From the IMG/VR virus record IMGVR_UViG_3300033148_004574, positions 1 to 55,761 of that record: DNA of 55,761 nt; one strand, given 5' to 3'. This DNA comes from a virus. Below the pieces are notes generated by a model. The model was given only the letters and a program-made list of their open reading frames with translations. It was not told where the DNA came from and did not search any database. A program made the translations under genes and the position numbers. How positions within the stretch are numbered: the first letter of the stretch is position 1; the number at the start of each line of letters is the position of its first letter. Positions 34,621 to 41,875 of the stretch are shown piece after piece.

Positions 34621-34812
34621 GTGCTGAAGCTTCTCGTTGAGCGCGACGACGATGGCCGCTACGTGGTGAGTCTCCCCGACGGGCTGATGCACGCGGTGGG
34701 GGACACGGTGCCGGATGCGCTACGCGACATGGCGGCAACGATGGAAAGCTATGCCAAGATTGTGGATGACGAGGAGCTAGGGCAGTTGCGGGAGTTGGGG
34801 GTGATCAAGTGA
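34621..34812 (+). CDS. HicB-like small protein
   Basis: 63 aa from GTG 34621 (CTG 34612 possible). VERDDDGRYVVSLPDGL ... TVPDALRDMAATMESY is the HicB antitoxin half-RNase H fold. No HicA toxin is adjacent. It overlaps the lysin start by 4 nt. A second HicB-like gene lies at 36238. Confidence 0.5.
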   Translation: MLKLLVERDDDGRYVVSLPDGLMHAVGDTVPDALRDMAATMESYAKIVDDEELGQLRELGVIK

Positions 34813-36065
34813 GCTTTGCCAAGTTTGGACCGCACATCCTGTACAGCTATCGCGGCAGCCTGGGCACGCCCAGGGCGCTCAAGGTCGTCGAGCCGTCGGT
34901 GGCCTACGTGCGGCAACTGAGGGCCGAGACACACCCGGACACGTTGATCATCGTGCGCTGGGACGACCCGCTGCGGCTCGATGACCCCGAGGCTGGCGCG
35001 CGCGCCTGGTTTGACCAACGATTGCCGCACATGCGCGCCATGACCGACTATGGCCGCGATGACCGAATCGTCTTTGAGCTGGGCAATGAGCCACACCGCA
35101 ACCTGATTGCGCCGCTAACGCGGTACACGATGGTGCTGCAAGTGCTGATGCACGACCGGGGCCTGCACGCGGGCATCGGGTCATTCTCCGTAGGCCAGCC
35201 GGAGCTTGTCGACTGGCGTGTGTTCATGCCAGCAATCCAGGCCATGGCGCCGGGTGACTGGCTCTGTGACCACGACTATGCCAAGGATGAAGCCGACCTG
35301 GACAACATCTGGCATGTTGGTCGGTTCGCGCTAGCCCCCGAGCTGGCCGGCGTGCCCATTCTGATCACCGAGTTCGGCAGTGACGTGACCGAGCTGGGCG
35401 GCACCATGGGCTACCCCGGCTGGTCAGATGACCGCAAGATGGCGTTCTTTGAGAAAGCCGGGGCGATCTACGATCAGTACGACCAGGTGTATGCCGTGCT
35501 GTGCTACACCGTCGGCCAATACTGGGACACCAAGTGGCGGCCATTCAGTTTGGACAGCATGTGGCCGCGCATGATCGCCGCGCAGGGCACGCCTGGCTGG
35601 TCGCCGCCAGTAGCGGAGCCGGAGCCGGTCGTGTGGCCAGTCGAGGGGCGCATCTCGCAGGGATTCGGCGAACGGCCAGAGGTTTATGGCGCAGGCGGGC
35701 ATCGTGGCGTAGACATTGCGCCACCGCGGGGCGTCGAGCACCGCGACTGGTACGGGACGCCGGTGCGGGCCACGGTGGCGGGCGACGCCTGGGCGTTGGG
35801 CAACGAGACCGAGGGGTACGGGCGGTACGTCTACACCTTTGGCGAGCGCGAGGACGAGCTGGTGGCACATCTCTGCCAGACGGCATGGTTCGGCAAGAGA
35901 CGCGTCGAGGTCGGCGACGTGTTGGGCTGGGTGGGACATTCTGGCAACTGCGAGCCGGTGGGGGTACTGGGCACGCACGTTCACTGGGGCATTCGACCAT
36001 CTAGCCCGTATCGGTGGGGCAATGGCCACGGAGGCTATGTTGATCCGCTGGAGGGCAGGACGTGA
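34809..36065 (+). CDS. Endolysin: glycoside hydrolase-like domain plus M23 peptidase
   Basis: 418 aa from GTG 34809. Residues 1-260 resemble a TIM-barrel glycosidase, with acid residues in FELGNEPHRN near 98 and ITEFGSD near 190. Residues about 280-415 are an M23 metallopeptidase: GHRGVDIA supplies the His and Asp zinc ligands and HVHWG the HxH pair. Together they would cut glycan and peptide parts of peptidoglycan. No signal peptide is seen, so export depends on the holin. Confidence 0.75.
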   Translation: MSFAKFGPHILYSYRGSLGTPRALKVVEPSVAYVRQLRAETHPDTLIIVRWDDPLRLDDPEAGARAWFDQRLPHMRAMTDYGRDDRIVFELGNEPHRNLIAPLTRYTMVLQVLMHDRGLHAGIGSFSVGQPELVDWRVFMPAIQAMAPGDWLCDHDYAKDEADLDNIWHVGRFALAPELAGVPILITEFGSDVTELGGTMGYPGWSDDRKMAFFEKAGAIYDQYDQVYAVLCYTVGQYWDTKWRPFSLDSMWPRMIAAQGTPGWSPPVAEPEPVVWPVEGRISQGFGERPEVYGAGGHRGVDIAPPRGVEHRDWYGTPVRATVAGDAWALGNETEGYGRYVYTFGEREDELVAHLCQTAWFGKRRVEVGDVLGWVGHSGNCEPVGVLGTHVHWGIRPSSPYRWGNGHGGYVDPLEGRT

Positions 36066-36241
36066 GCTGGGAGATACGCTGCGGCGATTATCTGAAACTG
36101 ATAGCCGCGATGCCAGACAACAGCGTGACGGGGTTGGGGTGAGAGTTTATCGATATGGAAAAGAGTGCGTATTGGTGTGCCGTAGCCGAGAAGCGTATCC
36201 GTGAGGCTGCGATGCAACCGGCACTGGAGTTGGCATCATGA
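36062..36241 (+). pseudogene. DNA methyltransferase remnant with the catalytic core deleted
   Basis: GTG 36062 opens with a typical methylase N-terminus (IRCGDYLKLIAAMPDNSV) and hits TGA at 36140-36142. The same frame continues with GIE-type C-terminal text (EFIDMEKSAYWCAVAEKRI) to TGA 36239-36241. The SAM-binding and DPPY core between them is missing, so an internal deletion joined the two ends. The final stop still overlaps the ATG of the next gene. Confidence 0.6.
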
Positions 36242-36486
36242 CCTTCCGCGCCATCTACTCTGCCGAGGATGGCGAGTGGGTCGGGCTGTGCGCGCAGTAC
36301 CCGAGTCTCAGTTGGCTTGCGCCGACACAGGCTGATGCACTTGACGGAATCCGCCGGCTAGTAGCGGCCATCGAGCAACGGCTGGGGCTGGATCAGACCA
36401 GCATGCCACCACCGGAAGCAGAGGAGCAGACGGTGAGCGATCCGCACGTCAAGCTGAGCCACGGTTGGACACGGCCACAAGACTAG
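36238..36486 (+). CDS. HicB-like small protein
   Basis: 82 aa from ATG 36238, overlapping the methylase remnant. RAIYSAEDGEWVGLCAQYPSL ... DALDGIRRLVAAIEQ has the HicB-like strand-helix pattern. There is no HicA partner. The C-terminal 25 residues are unrelated and polar. Confidence 0.45.
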   Translation: MTFRAIYSAEDGEWVGLCAQYPSLSWLAPTQADALDGIRRLVAAIEQRLGLDQTSMPPPEAEEQTVSDPHVKLSHGWTRPQD

Positions 36487-36607
36487 CGAGCTATCTGACC
36501 GCGCGCGCATAGGGCTGCCAGGACCAACACGCGCACGGCCGCGCATTGAGATGATACGCGAAGCAGCGAAGATATGTCAACCTTCTGGCTGGAATCAGGG
36601 GTAGTAC

Positions 36608-36892
36608 ATGACTGCACCGGGCACCGAAAACGGTCGCGTGACGCTGGCCATTCTGGGCATCAAGTTGGACACGGTGATCGAGAAACTGGAGAACATTGAG
36701 GAACGCCAGAGTGATGACCATGATCGACTGGGCAAGGTCGAGTCGCTAGCTGACAGCAACCAACACGAGACGAAGCGCAACGCCAGATATATCGAGAAAA
36801 TTGATGCGCGTAGCAAGGCATGGAACGGCCTGAACTCGCTCGGGGCGGTCGTGGCTGGGGTGCTTGCGGGAATCTGGGGCAACACGTCATGA
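36608..36892 (+). CDS. Small coiled-coil protein with a C-terminal membrane helix (holin accessory candidate)
   Basis: 94 aa. A helical, coiled-coil N-terminal part (VIEKLENIEERQSDDHDRL) precedes a single hydrophobic helix near the C-terminus (SLGAVVAGVLAGIWG). This layout matches XhlA-like and similar phage lysis proteins. The 120 bp upstream (36487-36607) holds no gene that I can support. Confidence 0.5.
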   Translation: MTAPGTENGRVTLAILGIKLDTVIEKLENIEERQSDDHDRLGKVESLADSNQHETKRNARYIEKIDARSKAWNGLNSLGAVVAGVLAGIWGNTS

Positions 36893-37791
36893 GACAACCC
36901 TGGACGCCAGCCGAGGAGGCCCTGCTGCTCGACAAAGTCCAAGGGGGATGGCAACCATTCGACATTTACAACCTGTTCAAGGAGCGGGGCATACGGCGCA
37001 CACAGAAGAGCATCGTGCGCAAGCTCCAGAACATGCGGCGCAAAGACTGCGCCACCTGGTCGGCGCAGGTGCCGGCGTCACCAATGCGCAAGTACAACAA
37101 GCCGCTGGTCGTCGAGGGCGACGCGCTGGTGCTGGCCGACATTCACGCGCCGTTCCATGACGCGGCATGGATCAATCGCGTATCGGCGTTGGCGCTGCGC
37201 ATGGGCATCGAGCGGTGCATCATCGCCGGCGACCTGGCGGACTTTTCCGCCTTCAGCGTCTTTGGCCGCGAGGTAGACGCCGACGTGGAGCTGGACGTGC
37301 TGAGCCGGGTGATGGACACGCTCAGTGCCAACTTTGAGGTGTGGTACTTTGCCGGCAACCATGACGTGCGTCCGGTGCGGCGACTGCGAGACGCGGGTCT
37401 CAATGTAAAGTGGATCATGCAGATGTTTGTGCCGAGCCAGCGGTGCCACATCAGCGACTACTTTTGGTGTGACCTGGTGAGCGGCGGGCGCAAGTTTCGG
37501 ATCGAGCACCCAAAGAACACCAGCATCAACGCGGGTGTGGTGCCGGCCAAGCTGGCAGCCAAGTACCGTTGTTCGGTCATCGGCGCACACGGGCATGTGT
37601 GGGGCATGAGCCGCGACGTATCGGGCAGAGATTGGGCCATTGACAGCGGGGTGTGCTGCGATCCCGACCGGGTGGCATATGTCTCGCAGCGGCACAACAC
37701 GCGGCCGGCATTGTATCGCGGCGCAGTGATCGTGACAGACGGCATCCCGCTGTTATTGGGGCCGGACAACATCAGGTTCTATGAGCGATAA
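36889..37791 (+). CDS. Myb/SANT-like domain plus calcineurin-type metallophosphoesterase
   Basis: 300 aa; ATG 36889 overlaps the previous stop. Residues 1-55 (WTPAEEALLLDKV ... IVRKLQNMRR) look like a Myb/SANT DNA-binding helix bundle. Residues 75-290 carry the metallophosphoesterase motifs in order: DIHAPFH, GDLADF, GNHD and GHVWG. It probably cleaves phosphodiester or nucleotide substrates. Its place among late genes is unusual for a DNA-binding enzyme. Confidence 0.75.
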   Translation: MRQPWTPAEEALLLDKVQGGWQPFDIYNLFKERGIRRTQKSIVRKLQNMRRKDCATWSAQVPASPMRKYNKPLVVEGDALVLADIHAPFHDAAWINRVSALALRMGIERCIIAGDLADFSAFSVFGREVDADVELDVLSRVMDTLSANFEVWYFAGNHDVRPVRRLRDAGLNVKWIMQMFVPSQRCHISDYFWCDLVSGGRKFRIEHPKNTSINAGVVPAKLAAKYRCSVIGAHGHVWGMSRDVSGRDWAIDSGVCCDPDRVAYVSQRHNTRPALYRGAVIVTDGIPLLLGPDNIRFYER

Positions 37792-37803
37792 GGAGCGATA
37801 GAG

Positions 37804-38409
37804 ATGGCAGACTCGGTACTGAGACTATATAGCTATGAGGTAGGTGCGGTTGACATCAAGATTGTGGACAACAGCGACGGCACGTATTCATTGTCATCGG
37901 CCTTTGCGGCTGACCCGACGGTGGTGTTGGGAGCGGGAACGGCAGAGATCGGCAAGGTTGATGCCGGCCGCACGCATACCATCAGCCAGCAACCAACCAT
38001 CACTGCCGGGGCGTACAGCGCGGGCGATGCGGTGGGCGGCAAGCTGACTTTTGCTAACGCCGCGCGGACGTCGGGTGGGGGCGGCATCATCACCAACCTG
38101 CGGATCATTGACGACGCCGGACAGGACGCCGAGTTGGAACTGTGGCTGTTTGACCAGGATTTTACCGCCATGAGTGACAACGCGGCCTGGGCGCCGAGCG
38201 AGGCTGACCTGGAGAACTGGGTCATGACCATCAGTACGACTGGGGACACCTGGCGGAGCGCAGGGACGCCATCGACTATCGACATTGATTTCGTCAAGGG
38301 CTACGTTTGCAACGGCACCGCGCTGTATGGCCAGCTTGTGACGCGGGGGACGCCGACGTTTGCCGCAACGGACGATCTCACGGCTAAGCTGACCATGATT
38401 CGCGACTAG
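37804..38409 (+). CDS. Putative virion protein
   Basis: 201 aa. It is beta-rich and Thr/Ala/Gly-rich with a structural-protein look (RTHTISQQPTITAGAYSAGD, LWLFDQDF). It lies directly before the beta-propeller protein, so it may be part of an attachment structure. Confidence 0.45.
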   Translation: MADSVLRLYSYEVGAVDIKIVDNSDGTYSLSSAFAADPTVVLGAGTAEIGKVDAGRTHTISQQPTITAGAYSAGDAVGGKLTFANAARTSGGGGIITNLRIIDDAGQDAELELWLFDQDFTAMSDNAAWAPSEADLENWVMTISTTGDTWRSAGTPSTIDIDFVKGYVCNGTALYGQLVTRGTPTFAATDDLTAKLTMIRD

Positions 38410-38417
38410 GAGGGAGC

Positions 38418-39878
38418 ATGATAGGAGCAGGGCGCGTCGCGGTGCTGGGGCAGCGGGGCAGGACATTCCATACGACGTTCCAGAGCATGGGCGGTCTCAC
38501 CAACCTCCTGGGCACGATGGCGGTGTCCGGGGGGTATGCGCAGGGGAGCGCGCTACGAGGCTACGATTACGCATGGCTCGTCCAGCGACTTGGTAGCGAG
38601 ACATACGCGTGGGCGTTGGCACCATGTGCGGACGGCTCGATGATTGCGGGAACGGCCCCAAATGGTCAAGTGTACCGCTCGACGGACAATGGCGCATCAT
38701 GGTCATTCGTTCAACAGCTCGGTAGCGAGGAGTACGTGTTTGCGTTGGCGCCATGTGCGGACGGCTCGATGGTCGCGGGAACGCACCCAAATGGTCAAGT
38801 GTACCGCTCGACGGACAATGGCGCATCATGGTCGTTCGTCCAGCAACTTGGTAGTGCGACATACGTGAATGCATTGGCGCCATGTGCGGACGGCTCGATG
38901 ATTGCGGGAACGTACCCAAATGGTCAAGTGTACCGCTCGACGGACAATGGCGCATCATGGTCATTCGTTCAACAGCTCGGTAGCGAGACGCAGGTGCTTG
39001 CATTGGCGCCATGTACGGACGGCTCGATGATCGCGGGAACGGCCCCAAATGGTCAAGTGTACCGCTCGACGGACAATGGCGCATCATGGTCGTTCGTTCA
39101 ACAGCTCGGTAGCGAGGAGTACGTGCGTGCATTGGCGCCATGTACGGACGGCTCGATGGTCGCGGGAACGCGCCCGACTGGTCAAATCTACCGCTCGACG
39201 GACAATGGCGCATCATGGTCATTCGTTCAACAGCTCGGTAGCGAGGAGTACGTGAATGCGTTGGCGCCATGTGCGGACGGCTCGATGGTCGCGGGAACGT
39301 ACCCAAATGGTCAAGTGTACCGCTCGACGGACAATGGCGCATCATGGTCGTTCGTCCAGCAACTTGGTAGCGAGACGCAGGTGCGTGCATTGGCGCCATG
39401 TGCGGACGGCTCGATGATTGCGGGAACGGCCCCAAATGGCCAGGTGTACCATTTGGGCACGGCTATCGCCTACCACGAGTTCGCCGCCAGCGCCACTATC
39501 GACTGGGGCGTGGTCATGCCGGCAGCCGGTACAACGCCGCGGCTGTTGCCGTTTCGCATCAGTGACGCAATCAACTTGTGGCAAGTGCGGATTCTACCAA
39601 ACACGACACCCGACTGCTATCTGATCGAGCGCAACGCTGGTGTGGAAACCGTGCGGGCCAGCGCCGATGTAGACTGGTCTGTCGGTGCTACTGATGAGGT
39701 ACGTGTGGTGGCAAGGGGCGCGACGATCACCGTCTATCACCGCAAGAGTGGCGCAGGATCGTGGACCGAAGCCTGCTCGTATGGCAGCGCGACGTTCCAG
39801 CAGACAGCGACTCGGCACGGCGTCGCAGCATACGATACAAGCGCCAACCTGTTTTCCTATCTGAGGATGGCAGCATGA
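38418..39878 (+). CDS. Seven-bladed Asp-box beta-propeller virion protein
   Basis: 486 aa. Residues about 50-345 are seven near-identical 43-residue units with the core LAPCADGSM.AGT.PNGQVYRS and six Asp boxes (STDNGASW), as in sialidase/BNR propellers. The C-terminal 140 residues form a lectin-like beta domain (FRISDAINLWQVRILPN). It is likely a receptor- or glycan-binding attachment protein. The DNA repeats are almost identical, so copy number can change by recombination. Confidence 0.7.
   Translation: MIGAGRVAVLGQRGRTFHTTFQSMGGLTNLLGTMAVSGGYAQGSALRGYDYAWLVQRLGSETYAWALAPCADGSMIAGTAPNGQVYRSTDNGASWSFVQQLGSEEYVFALAPCADGSMVAGTHPNGQVYRSTDNGASWSFVQQLGSATYVNALAPCADGSMIAGTYPNGQVYRSTDNGASWSFVQQLGSETQVLALAPCTDGSMIAGTAPNGQVYRSTDNGASWSFVQQLGSEEYVRALAPCTDGSMVAGTRPTGQIYRSTDNGASWSFVQQLGSEEYVNALAPCADGSMVAGTYPNGQVYRSTDNGASWSFVQQLGSETQVRALAPCADGSMIAGTAPNGQVYHLGTAIAYHEFAASATIDWGVVMPAAGTTPRLLPFRISDAINLWQVRILPNTTPDCYLIERNAGVETVRASADVDWSVGATDEVRVVARGATITVYHRKSGAGSWTEACSYGSATFQQTATRHGVAAYDTSANLFSYLRMAA
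38576..39450 (+). repeat. 129-bp tandem repeats encoding propeller blades
   Basis: The unit start GACGGCTCGA recurs at 38631, 38760, 38889 and 39018 and onwards with an exact 129-bp period. Differences between units cluster at the codons after LGS and after AGT. Confidence 0.9.
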
Positions 39879-40015
39879 CGATCTATGTGATGGACGTGGA
39901 GACGCCGTGGCTGGATATTGACGTAACAGAGGTTGTTATGGACGAGGAAGGTCACGAGAGCGAGGTAACAACGCATGTTACGACTGGCCCGGGCGGGCGC
40001 AGCATGAGCAGTTGA
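39875..40015 (+). CDS. Small acidic protein
   Basis: 46 aa from ATG 39875, overlapping the propeller stop. The sequence is acidic and Val/Thr-rich. No family is recognised. Confidence 0.4.
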   Translation: MTIYVMDVETPWLDIDVTEVVMDEEGHESEVTTHVTTGPGGRSMSS

Positions 40016-40035
40016 TTCCAGAGCCCAACCTGACC

Positions 40036-40149
40036 ATGCGCCGCGTGTGGGTGGAGAATGAAGTGGCGGCGAAGATACAGGCAGACGAGGACCTGACGGT
40101 GTACGTTTGCGAGGAGGTAGAGCATGTCGGGCAAGAGCCAAGTGCCTGA
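40036..40149 (+). CDS. Small acidic protein
   Basis: 37 aa from ATG 40036 (MRRVWVENEVAAKIQADED). It overlaps the next gene by 26 nt. There is no strong ribosome site. It could be a short chaperone or a chance ORF. Confidence 0.3.
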   Translation: MRRVWVENEVAAKIQADEDLTVYVCEEVEHVGQEPSA

Positions 40150-40366
40150 CAAGGGCCAGCAGCCTGTTGCCGCCAAGGTCGCGATCGAGCGTGGTGATGC
40201 CAAGGCTAGCGCAGGCAAGGTTGCCAAGGCGCGGAATGGAGTGGCGGACAAGACCGTGGCGGACAAGATAGACGCGCGCGACGTGACCAACGGTGCGCTG
40301 CGGGATGCGCGGATTGAGTACCTGAACGAGCTACCGAAACGCGGCGTTGCCGTGAGAGAGGAGTAA
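40124..40366 (+). CDS. Lys/Ala-rich small protein
   Basis: 80 aa from ATG 40124, with a good site (GAGGAGGT). It is rich in Lys, Ala and Asp with a histone-tail-like look. It may be a virion or nucleic-acid-binding protein; no family is recognised. Confidence 0.45.
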   Translation: MSGKSQVPDKGQQPVAAKVAIERGDAKASAGKVAKARNGVADKTVADKIDARDVTNGALRDARIEYLNELPKRGVAVREE

Positions 40367-40367
40367 G

Positions 40368-40643
40368 ATGGATTTCGAGTTGCTAGGTGCTGCGGCCATT
40401 GCTGCGTTCGTGATCATGCGCGTTGTCGATGCGCTGATCAAGCCGTTTTTTGAGCGATACGAGCTGGACAAATTTTGGTTGCAATACATTGCCGCCGGTA
40501 TCGGGGCGCCGTTGGGTTGGTTCACGGGTATCAACGCCTTCCCGGTGTTCGCAACGGCGCCGATGGTCGGGCGCGTGATCACCTGCCTGGTGATTGGCCT
40601 GGGGCCGTCGTTCATCTACGATCTGACCGATACGAGTAGCTAA
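40368..40643 (+). CDS. Holin
   Basis: 91 aa. Two to three membrane helices (LLGAAAIAAFVIMRVV, YIAAGIGAPLGWFTG, VGRVITCLVIGLGPSF) are separated by a charged loop. It is the last gene of the late operon, followed by a terminator. Size and topology fit a holin that releases the lysin at 34809. Confidence 0.65.
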   Translation: MDFELLGAAAIAAFVIMRVVDALIKPFFERYELDKFWLQYIAAGIGAPLGWFTGINAFPVFATAPMVGRVITCLVIGLGPSFIYDLTDTSS

Positions 40644-40649
40644 CTACCG

Positions 40650-40690
40650 CCCCGCCTCGGCTCGTCCCACCGAAGCGGGGGTTTCTCTCC
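40650..40690 (+). terminator. Rho-independent terminator of the late operon
   Basis: CCCCGCCTCGG pairs with CCGAAGCGGGG (10 of 11 positions) across a 9-nt loop, followed by GTTTCTC. It lies just after the holin stop. Confidence 0.6.
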
Positions 40691-40811
40691 TCCCCCGGCG
40701 GTGCTGGTGGATGCTAACGCAGAAGTCAGCACCGACCGGGGATAGTTTGACCTACAGTTGCGTGTTTGTGTCGGTGATACTATCCGTATTCGTGACAATC
40801 CCGCTTGAAAA
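40691..40811. other. Intergenic stretch between convergent operons
   Basis: About 120 bp with no supported gene. It contains a TGATACTAT string that resembles the -10 of the promoter at 45541 but has no -35 at a suitable distance. Confidence 0.4.
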
Positions 40812-40838
40812 CAAGAACGGCGGGGAGGGTCCCGCCGT
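40803..40838 (-). terminator. Terminator for the minus-strand excisionase operon
   Basis: Read leftwards, ACGGCGGG/CCCGCCGT form an 8-bp stem (40817-40838) followed by a T-rich tail (TCTTGTTTTC). It lies 29 bp past the stop at 40867. Confidence 0.6.
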
Positions 40839-40866
40839 CCGTGGCGCACTTTGACAAGTGAATAGC

Positions 40867-41058
40867 TCAGGTTTTCGGTGGCCGCCCGCGCTTGGGTGGC
40901 ACAAACGCATCAACGTCCTCGGGACGGATGAGCCATTGCTTCCGCCGGCCCTCGCCGACGAACTCGGCAGGGAGCCGTCCCTGTCTGCACCAGAGCCGCA
41001 CGGTGCGGGGTGAAACCCCCATCCGTGCGGCTACTTGGGTGACGGTGAGGTAGATCAC
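40867..41058 (-). CDS. Excisionase-like HTH protein
   Basis: 63 aa from GTG 41058. LTVTQVAARMGVSPRTVRLWCRQGRLPAEFVG ... WLIRPEDVDAF is the MerR/excisionase helix-turn-helix (HTH_17). Together with the serine integrase 0.8 kb away, it could be the recombination directionality factor or a transcription regulator. It overlaps the stop of the preceding gene. Confidence 0.65.
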   Translation of the reverse strand: MIYLTVTQVAARMGVSPRTVRLWCRQGRLPAEFVGEGRRKQWLIRPEDVDAFVPPKRGRPPKT

Positions 41059-41366
41059 TAGACGACCGGCCAGAGGTAGAGGTCTTCGACCTCACGCAGA
41101 GCTTCGGCCGTGCCAGGCAACTCTGCCTGGGCCGGGATCAGGTTCCGATCCTCACGCATTCCCGCTCTGCGCGCGCTGATAGTGTTGTGCAACCCTGCGC
41201 AAGTGCCGTCGCGCAGGTCGCTCGTACGGTGCCGTGACCAGCACGGCCCGTCCTCGTGCTCGACCGCTGCTATCGCTACCTCCTTGGTTGCATACGGACC
41301 AAAGAACACCGACCGGGAATGTTCGTAGTATGTGTCTACCTCGACGTACCACTTTGCTTTTGCCAT
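41058..41366 (-). CDS. Hypothetical protein
   Basis: 102 aa from ATG 41366, with AAAGGAGG upstream. It has a mixed alpha/beta look (WYVEVDTYYEHSRSVFFGPY), perhaps a small DUF found in phages. It lies in the operon between the 41640 gene and the excisionase-like gene. Confidence 0.5.
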   Translation of the reverse strand: MAKAKWYVEVDTYYEHSRSVFFGPYATKEVAIAAVEHEDGPCWSRHRTSDLRDGTCAGLHNTISARRAGMREDRNLIPAQAELPGTAEALREVEDLYLWPVV

Positions 41367-41391
41367 CTCAGTCCTCCTTTGTTTTGGCCTC

Positions 41392-41438
41392 CTCGCTGGC
41401 TCCGAGGCTCGGAGCCAGCGAGCGGGCCAAAGCCCGCT
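41392..41438 (-). other. Two adjacent perfect hairpins between minus-strand genes
   Basis: CTCGCTGGCTCCGA (41392-41405) pairs perfectly with 41409-41422 over a 3-nt loop (14 bp). GCGGGC (41422-41427) pairs with GCCCGC (41432-41437) over CAAA. There is no U-run, so this is more likely an mRNA processing or stabilising structure than a terminator. Confidence 0.6.
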
Positions 41439-41640
41439 AGGCCGTCTGATTCAGCATGCTCGCCTTGAGCCAGCACCGTTGCCATTGTTCATATGCCCGC
41501 CCCCGGCCCAGGGCCACGTTGTAGGCCGAGCGACGATCCACACCCATCTCATCTGCCGTTACGAACAGCGTCCCGTTGCCGTTCGCGCGAATCAGCTCCA
41601 CCGCCTGTGTGTCTGTGAGTCCGGTCGCTCTGTCTCTCAT
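41437..41640 (-). CDS. Small putative DNA-binding regulator
   Basis: 67 aa from ATG 41640, with GGGAGG 7 nt upstream; longer starts at 41688 have no site. LTDTQAVELIRANGNGTLFVTADEMGVDRRSAYNVALGRGR has a HTH-like arrangement with a Gly turn. It is the first gene behind the strong promoter at 41677-41705. Confidence 0.5.
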   Translation of the reverse strand: MRDRATGLTDTQAVELIRANGNGTLFVTADEMGVDRRSAYNVALGRGRAYEQWQRCWLKASMLNQTA

Positions 41641-41676
41641 CTCTGTGCCTCCCTCGTGTTCCCTATCTCTAGAGAT

Positions 41677-41705
41677 ATCATACCACACGTGGCAACATTT
41701 GTCAA
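41677..41705 (-). promoter_or_regulatory. Strong sigma70-type promoter
   Basis: Read leftwards: TTGACA (41705-41700), 17 bp, TATGAT (41682-41677), with the spacer holding CCACACGTGG. It drives the 41640-40867 operon. TGGCAACAT (41690-41698) in the spacer is the exact inverted copy of ATGTTGCCA at 41743-41751, and TGTGGCAA near 41764 is a further partial copy, so these may be operator sites. Confidence 0.75.
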
Positions 41706-41829
41706 GGAGTTGGGGAGACCAATTTCAAAACTCGTTGCGCCATGTTGCCAAAGTGGCCCAGTTGTGGCAATAGGAAGGGGGTGGTAAAACGCAAAGATTT
41801 ACAGAGCGAACGCAATCCAATAGCGGGGA

Positions 41830-41875
41830 GTGTCTACTTTATCTGGTCCTGTCGAAGACGAGATAAAGGCGACAC
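41830..41875. other. Candidate phage attachment site (attP)
   Basis: Two 15-bp arms (41830-41844 and 41861-41875) form an imperfect inverted repeat with 13 of 15 matches, around a 16-bp centre. It abuts the stop codon of the serine integrase. A size of 46 bp and imperfect dyad symmetry fit attP sites of large serine integrases. No T-run follows, so a terminator is less likely. Confidence 0.4.

Noticed and set aside
38497-39435. Long open frame on the minus strand opposite the beta-propeller gene
   Set aside because: The frame is open only because the 129-bp repeat unit lacks stops on that strand. The plus-strand product is clearly a propeller and there is no ribosome site for the minus ORF.
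38576-39450. Regular direct repeats as a possible CRISPR array
   Set aside because: The 129-bp units are repeated over their whole length and encode protein blades. There are no unique spacers.
38418-39878. Diversity-generating retroelement acting on the propeller protein
   Set aside because: There is no reverse transcriptase or template repeat anywhere in the window, and the variation is not limited to adenine positions.
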